Shown piece by piece: positions 34,115 to 37,401 of a stretch of 37,401 nt of DNA. The first letter of the stretch is position 1; every line of letters begins with the position of its first letter. Source of the DNA: Paludibacter sp. (GTDB lineage: Bacteria > Bacteroidota > Bacteroidia > Bacteroidales > Paludibacteraceae). Both the position numbers and the translations under genes were made by a program. A model generated the notes under the pieces. The model was not told the origin of the DNA, did no database searches, and saw nothing but the letters and a program-made list of their open reading frames with translations. The stretch covers positions 1 through 37,401 of the forward strand of contig WQYU01000009.1 in NCBI GenBank assembly GCA_009781075.1, read 5' to 3'.

Positions 34115-34157
34115 TTCTGGATTGCTTCGCCGCTTGCAGCGGCGAAGCAATCCAGAA
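34115..34157. repeat. Perfect 20-bp inverted repeat (REP-like)
   Basis: Arms TTCTGGATTGCTTCGCCGCT (34115-34134) and its exact reverse complement (34138-34157) around the loop TGC. Its outer part ('GGATTGCTTC') is shared with the repeat at 34624. A long GC-rich hairpin after kbl could act as a terminator or RNA-stabilising element, but there is no T-tract on either side beyond a few bases. Confidence 0.85.
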
Positions 34158-34250
34158 AAATACAAAAAACTATACTGAATAAACAATACCAAAAATAATT
34201 CTCTATTACCAAGGTGCAAGGATAGAGAAAAATAGTAAAAATTCCGAAAA

Positions 34251-34285
34251 TTTGTATTGCATAACTAAAAAATGTATTACTTTTG
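34251..34285 (+). promoter_or_regulatory. Promoter of a candidate small transcript
   Basis: TACTTTTG at 34278-34285 is a perfect -7 element; TTTG at 34251-34254 may be the -33 element with a 23-base spacer. Transcription would begin near 34292, 500 bases before the next gene. Confidence 0.55.
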
Positions 34286-34291
34286 TAGCCA

Positions 34292-34528
34292 TTTTTGTAC
34301 AATAAAAACAGAAAAATGGTTTATAAAAATATGGATATTGATAATCTGTTAAAATCCCAACAACAAGAGGTCTCAGAAGGTAGTTACGGCTTTTTTGGTT
34401 GTAACACTTTGATTATCAATACGCTACCCCTTTCACAGCAAAACACTGATAATCAAGTAATTACAGGGTTATCATCAATAAATACAAATATACAACGGGG
34501 AATTTATAAAAATATATTCCCCGTTTTT
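34292..34528 (+). ncRNA. Candidate structured small RNA (about 235 nt)
   Basis: The stretch between a promoter and a strong terminator has no convincing ORF: the reading frame from 34334 has no recognisable domain and runs through the terminator and later repeats. It can form three hairpins: CCATTTTT/AAAAATGG (34289-34318), ACTTTGATTATCA with TGATAATCAAGT (34406-34418 with 34447-34458), and the terminator. GGTAG...CTACC (34379 and 34424 region) may close an additional helix. It could be a small RNA or a leader with a short peptide. Confidence 0.45.
34495..34528 (+). terminator. Rho-independent terminator
   Basis: ACGGGGAAT pairs perfectly with ATTCCCCGT, followed by TTTTTGTT. The AT-rich inner part extends the stem partly. 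It ends the candidate small transcript. Confidence 0.75.
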
Positions 34529-34623
34529 GTTGTGTCATATCTTTTACGTCATTGCGATGGTGTTAGCCCAAAGCAATTCGGAATAAGAAACATTGTTAAT
34601 TTGGATATAAACAAAGAATTAAA

Positions 34624-34716
34624 TTCTGGATTGCTTCCTGCTTCGTACCTCGCAGTCGCAATGACGTATGTTCACTTTGTTTATCGTCATTGCGAGCGTA
34701 GCGAAGCAATCTAGAA
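34624..34716. repeat. Composite REP-like inverted repeat
   Basis: TTCTGGATTGCTTC at 34624 and GCAATGACG to 34666 face CGTCATTGCGAGCGTAGCG and AAGCAATCTAGAA (34685-34716) in inverse order. The arms are imperfect. A further degenerate right arm (ACGTCATTGCGATGG, 34546-34560) lies upstream. These are typical of scattered Bacteroidota REP-like elements. Confidence 0.8.
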
Positions 34717-34804
34717 AAATACAATGACAGAAATAACGAAAATATTAAAATATTAATAAACATTTATTTTATATAACTTAAAACAATAATTAAATTAAAA
34801 GAAA

Positions 34805-36340
34805 ATGAAAGCAAAAGCACTTTTTTCTACAATGGCAACCGCAGTGTTGCTGTTGTGTAACGGTGCGTTTTTGGGCGCACAGGTAACGGTGGGGAGTGAT
34901 AAAACCCCAGAGAGTTTTTCGGTATTGGAATTGGTAAGCAACCAGCACAATGGCATGCGCCTTCCGCAAATACCTACTACTAATGCCCGCAATGCAATTT
35001 CTACCGCACACGGTACGGAACCTGCAATGATGGGGCTGACTATTTTTAATATGGAAACGCAGTGCGTGGAAACGTGGAATGGCTCTGTGTGGATTAGTGC
35101 GTGTGCCACTATTGACCAGCAAGATCTTGATGCCATTGATTTAGGACCAGGAACCTTGATAGGAAAAACATGTTATGATATTGGCGAAGGCAATTTTGGC
35201 ACAATATATCGCGACCTGACAGGTCATACACCTAACAGGTCAGATTTCTCTCTGAATTCTGTCCGAATACAATATTATACCTTTACTTCTCCTGCATCTG
35301 GGACGATAAAAAATGTTCGCTATGTGGTAAAAGATCCCAAGGGCGTGCTTGTAGGTACACAGGGAACAACACTGCTTTCAGGATGTCTGGAACCGGGCAA
35401 TATGGCAAATAGCACTGATATTGCCTTAGAGTTGGATTTTAGAGATGACCTCAACAGCCATTCAGGACCTGTTTACGAACTTACCCGTGAAAATGCGGCT
35501 ACTGTAACCATAACTATTATTTACTATAATGTAGAAATGAATAAAGACATGAAAGCGCCGCCTCTTACTGCAAAACTACAGGACTGTTTTTGCTGTGGTG
35601 CATCGATGAACAACAATACGCAAGGGAAAGAGTTTATGTGTTACAATCTCGGAGTAACATCGACAACAATACAATCTATATCGCCTGATGAACAGGCAAA
35701 ATATAATACTCCCGACGATGAGTATGGCGACTTGTACCAGTGGGGGCGCAACTCCGACGAACATCAATTGCGCAACTCTGAAATAGTATCCGGTCCTATC
35801 AGCGCCTTGGATACTTACGGACAGCCCACTGGTAGTAATGTAGGCAAGTTTATAATAAATCTAACTGGCGATAACATTAATGATTGGCGTAGTACTAGAA
35901 ATAACGACCTGTGGAATTTTAGTACATATCCTTCCAATAACCCTTGTCCTACCGGTTGGCGTGTTCCTAATACAACCGAATTGCAAAATATATTTATTGG
36001 AAGTGAATATTCAGTATCAATTGCTTCTGGCACAAGTTACTCAAGTAGTTCGGGCAACACATGGTTATGGAGTAATACTAATTCGCCGGGCTGGTTGTTA
36101 ACCCCTTCTGGTAGTAGTACTGCCACGCTTTTCCTGCCTGCTGCAGGGTGGCGTAGTAGCCTCCGTAGCAGCGATATGTTTCTAAACGTGGGTTTGTGGG
36201 GATACTATTGGAGTAGTTCGGCTAATCTTACGGGGAATGGCGCTGCCTACAGTGCGATATTCTCCGGTACATACGTGTGTACAGGATACAATCTTGGTGC
36301 TCGTGCTTACGGTATGAGTGTTCGCTGTGTGGCGGAATAG
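34805..36340 (+). CDS. Secreted FISUMP-domain protein
   Basis: A 511-residue protein with a signal peptide (about residues 1-25, ATAVLLLCNGAFLGAQ). An N-terminal region common to Bacteroidota surface proteins follows (SFSVLELVSNQHNGMRLPQI, then ETQCVETWNGSVWISACA). A middle beta-rich part with paired cysteines precedes a C-terminal Fibrobacter succinogenes major paralogous domain (KEFMCYNLGVTSTT, YGDLYQWGRNSDEHQLRNSE, PCPTGWRVPNTTEL, LPAAGWRSSL, GYYWSSSAN, MSVRCVAE). The function of FISUMP proteins is unknown; they are exported and often occur in large families. No C-terminal sorting domain is visible after the FISUMP part. Confidence 0.9.
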   Translation: MKAKALFSTMATAVLLLCNGAFLGAQVTVGSDKTPESFSVLELVSNQHNGMRLPQIPTTNARNAISTAHGTEPAMMGLTIFNMETQCVETWNGSVWISACATIDQQDLDAIDLGPGTLIGKTCYDIGEGNFGTIYRDLTGHTPNRSDFSLNSVRIQYYTFTSPASGTIKNVRYVVKDPKGVLVGTQGTTLLSGCLEPGNMANSTDIALELDFRDDLNSHSGPVYELTRENAATVTITIIYYNVEMNKDMKAPPLTAKLQDCFCCGASMNNNTQGKEFMCYNLGVTSTTIQSISPDEQAKYNTPDDEYGDLYQWGRNSDEHQLRNSEIVSGPISALDTYGQPTGSNVGKFIINLTGDNINDWRSTRNNDLWNFSTYPSNNPCPTGWRVPNTTELQNIFIGSEYSVSIASGTSYSSSSGNTWLWSNTNSPGWLLTPSGSSTATLFLPAAGWRSSLRSSDMFLNVGLWGYYWSSSANLTGNGAAYSAIFSGTYVCTGYNLGARAYGMSVRCVAE

Positions 36341-36383
36341 TTAAATTAGAGTATAGATATTAGAGTGTAGAGTTTAGAAAAGC

Positions 36384-36417
36384 AGGGTCGTAAATGTGTG
36401 CGGCGCTGCTTTTTTTA
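36384..36417 (+). repeat. Dispersed repeat, copy 1
   Basis: AGGGTCG followed by YAAATRTG-type bases and CGGCGCTGCTTTTTTTA. The same element recurs at 37205-37235. AAAGCAG (from 36379) can pair with CTGCTTT, so it may act as a terminator for the FISUMP gene. Confidence 0.65.
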
Positions 36418-36429
36418 GTGCTTTCGTGC

Positions 36430-36450
36430 GGGCGACTATAAAAGTCGCCC
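36430..36450. repeat. Short palindrome
   Basis: GGGCGACT and AGTCGCCC are exact inverted copies around ATAAA. This is a scattered intergenic palindrome of the Bacteroidota type. Confidence 0.75.
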
Positions 36451-36532
36451 CTACATTCGTGTCTTCGTGCTTTCTTAACTCAAAAAGTTGTATACTTGCA
36501 AGCAGACAAAACAGTTTAAAAACTTAGTGTTT

Positions 36533-36563
36533 TTTGTAAATTTAAAAATAATTTGTACTTTTG
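36533..36563 (+). promoter_or_regulatory. Promoter of the second toxin-antitoxin-like pair
   Basis: TTTG (36533-36536) and TACTTTTG (36556-36563) with a 19-base spacer fit the consensus. Because the TTG at 36561 is in this element, translation should start at ATG 36582. Confidence 0.7.
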
Positions 36564-36581
36564 CATAAAAAAATTTTGAAT

Positions 36582-36776
36582 ATGGAAGCATTGCTTGAAT
36601 CTTTGGATATGACGGAATACAATATTGATGAAAAAAAAATATATTCCGTAAATGAAGTATTTGATAAAATTGATAATAAATTTATTGATTTCTACGGCGA
36701 ATATGGGCGCAGAATGGTAAATTCACGCCGCGCCGATTGGAATGAAGATGATTTTATGAGTTTTAAAATGCTGTAA
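36582..36776 (+). CDS. Small antitoxin-like protein
   Basis: A 64-residue acidic protein (MEALLESLDMTEYNIDEKKI, ending NEDDFMSFKML). No family is recognised. It has its own promoter and ends 6 bases before a ParE-like gene, the usual position of an antitoxin. A DNA-binding N-terminus is not obvious. Confidence 0.6.
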   Translation: MEALLESLDMTEYNIDEKKIYSVNEVFDKIDNKFIDFYGEYGRRMVNSRRADWNEDDFMSFKML

Positions 36777-36782
36777 TTTGTT

Positions 36783-37088
36783 ATGCAGAAATATGATGTA
36801 AAAATTACAAATATGGCGTTTTATGACATTGCAAGTACGCACGATTATATTGCTTATGAACTTTTTGAACCGATTACAGCAGATAAATATATTCGAGGAA
36901 TCTATGATACAATAAAAAAGTTGGCTTTTTATGGTGCAAGTGTTGCGGTTAGTGAAAATGAGGTGCTTTTAAAGCAATACGGCTCAAGAGTGCGAAATGT
37001 AAAATATAAAAAAATGGCTATAATTTACACCATTGAAGAGGAAAGAGTTATTATTCAACGAATTAAAGCAGGTGCTTTGATTTTTTAA
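36783..37088 (+). CDS. RelE/ParE family toxin
   Basis: A 101-residue protein with the ParE-like layout: KITNMAFYDIASTHDYIAYE (strand and helix), DKYIRGIYDTIKKLAFYG, then the sheet YGSRVRNVKYKKMAIIYTIE and the last strand RVIIQRIKAGALIF. The central 'VRNVKYKKMAIIY' and final 'V.I.RI' strands are characteristic. It probably targets gyrase or mRNA. It is coupled to the small protein upstream and independent of the earlier pair at 1849-2390, with which it shares the fold but little sequence. Confidence 0.78.
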   Translation: MQKYDVKITNMAFYDIASTHDYIAYELFEPITADKYIRGIYDTIKKLAFYGASVAVSENEVLLKQYGSRVRNVKYKKMAIIYTIEEERVIIQRIKAGALIF

Positions 37089-37135
37089 CTCGTCATTCGC
37101 ATAAATTAAAAATTTTGACACAGGTTTCCCTCGTT

Positions 37136-37158
37136 GGCGCGGATTTGCAATCCGTGCC
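37136..37158. repeat. Intergenic inverted repeat
   Basis: GGCGCGGATT and AATCCGTGCC pair in 9 of 10 positions around TGC. It is typical of short scattered palindromes. Confidence 0.75.
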
Positions 37159-37177
37159 TGAAAAACGCCTCCCATAG

Positions 37178-37194
37178 CCCCTCCAAAGGAGGGG
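37178..37194. repeat. Palindrome CCCCTCC-AAA-GGAGGGG
   Basis: A perfect 7-bp stem with a 3-base loop. It is related in sequence to the element translated inside the glycosyltransferase at 23786-23822. Confidence 0.75.
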
Positions 37195-37204
37195 AACAAT
37201 TGAA

Positions 37205-37235
37205 GGGTCGCAAATATGCGGCGCTGCTTTTTTTA
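37205..37235 (+). repeat. Dispersed repeat, copy 2
   Basis: It shares GGGTCG-AAAT-TG and CGGCGCTGCTTTTTTTA with copy 1 at 36384. Together the two copies bracket the second toxin-antitoxin-like pair. After it (37260-37267) TACCTTTG is a possible -7 element without a following recognisable gene until 37378. Confidence 0.6.
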
Positions 37236-37377
37236 TCCGTAAATTCTCAATTATTTTTGTACCTTTGCAAAAAAATATTATAGATAATCACTACTGCCCG
37301 ATAAAAAAAAAGGGTTACTCCTTCTAAAGTTTCACCCTAATGTTGTATTTTTGTTGTACCACCAATAAAAAAACAAC

Positions 37378-37401
37378 ATGGGCAAAGGTAGTGAAAATAA
37401 A
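37378..37401 (+). CDS. Start of a gene that leaves the window
   Basis: ATG 37378 begins MGKGSENK before the window ends. A TATTTTTG -7 element lies at 37346-37353, 24 bases before the ATG. The MGKG start is reminiscent of the small ribosomal protein THX, but eight residues do not allow identification. Confidence 0.35.

Noticed and set aside
34406-34458. Invertible promoter as in Bacteroides capsule loci
   Set aside because: The inverted repeats are too close together, no recombinase gene is nearby and no promoter lies between them.
34295-34714. 139-codon open frame as a protein gene
   Set aside because: It reads through a rho-independent terminator and REP-like repeats and has no recognisable domain.

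Overview
The window looks like a chromosomal segment of a Bacteroidota bacterium, probably Bacteroidales-like. It is AT-rich, its promoters have the phylum's TAnnTTTG -7 element (positions 749, 1816, 11046, 29614, 32745, 34278, 36556), and it encodes a FISUMP-type secreted protein and typical Bacteroidota cargo families. All convincing genes are on the + strand. There is no rRNA, tRNA, transposase, integrase or CRISPR array.

Region 1 (1-7000) is an accessory cassette array. Small, functionally unrelated genes are separated by GC-rich imperfect palindromes that resemble integron attC sites (207-290, 1429-1512, 4012-4095, 5000-5083, with remnants near 3033 and 5745). The genes include a MazF/PemK-like toxin end, a frameshifted MNT nucleotidyltransferase, a DUF433/DUF5615 pair, an antitoxin/ParE pair, an LprI-like protein, a zeta-like toxin, a lipoprotein and membrane or secreted proteins of unknown role. 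No integron integrase is visible, so this would be a cluster of attC sites lacking an integrase (CALIN-like). A DUF1016/YhcG-type nuclease (7107-8144) closes the region.

Region 2 (8168-32710) is a surface polysaccharide (capsule or O-antigen) locus. It holds gmd and fcl (GDP-L-fucose synthesis) with a glutamine synthetase between them, and a strong promoter with a ~150-nt leader before fcl. These are followed by a Wzx flippase, a Wzy-like polymerase, two polysaccharide pyruvyl transferases, four GT4-type and two GT2-type glycosyltransferases, a CapA-like metallophosphatase, a CapK/PaaK-like adenylating enzyme, two left-handed beta-helix acyltransferases, one membrane acyltransferase and a PF14907-type nucleotidyltransferase. 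Together they could build a fucose-containing, pyruvylated and acylated repeat unit by a Wzx/Wzy route. Export genes (Wza/Wzc) are not in the window.

The most striking signal is inside region 2. Three solitary genes unrelated to polysaccharide synthesis (a Fic protein at 24245, a BRO-N/Fic fusion at 26337 and an AAA ATPase at 29639) each sit at a boundary of a polysaccharide gene. Each is flanked by an imperfect copy of the neighbouring gene's end (a glycosyltransferase 3' end, an acyltransferase 3' end and a GT2 5' end). A fourth site (22878-23057) has a promoter/operator and what may be the tail of another ATPase. This suggests repeated insertion or allele exchange of single-gene modules at gene junctions of a capsule locus.

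Region 3 (32796-37401) holds kbl (glycine C-acetyltransferase), a palindrome-rich 820-bp intergenic region with a promoter, a structured candidate small RNA and a terminator, a FISUMP protein, a second small toxin-antitoxin-like pair, several intergenic palindromes, and the first eight codons of a gene leaving the window.
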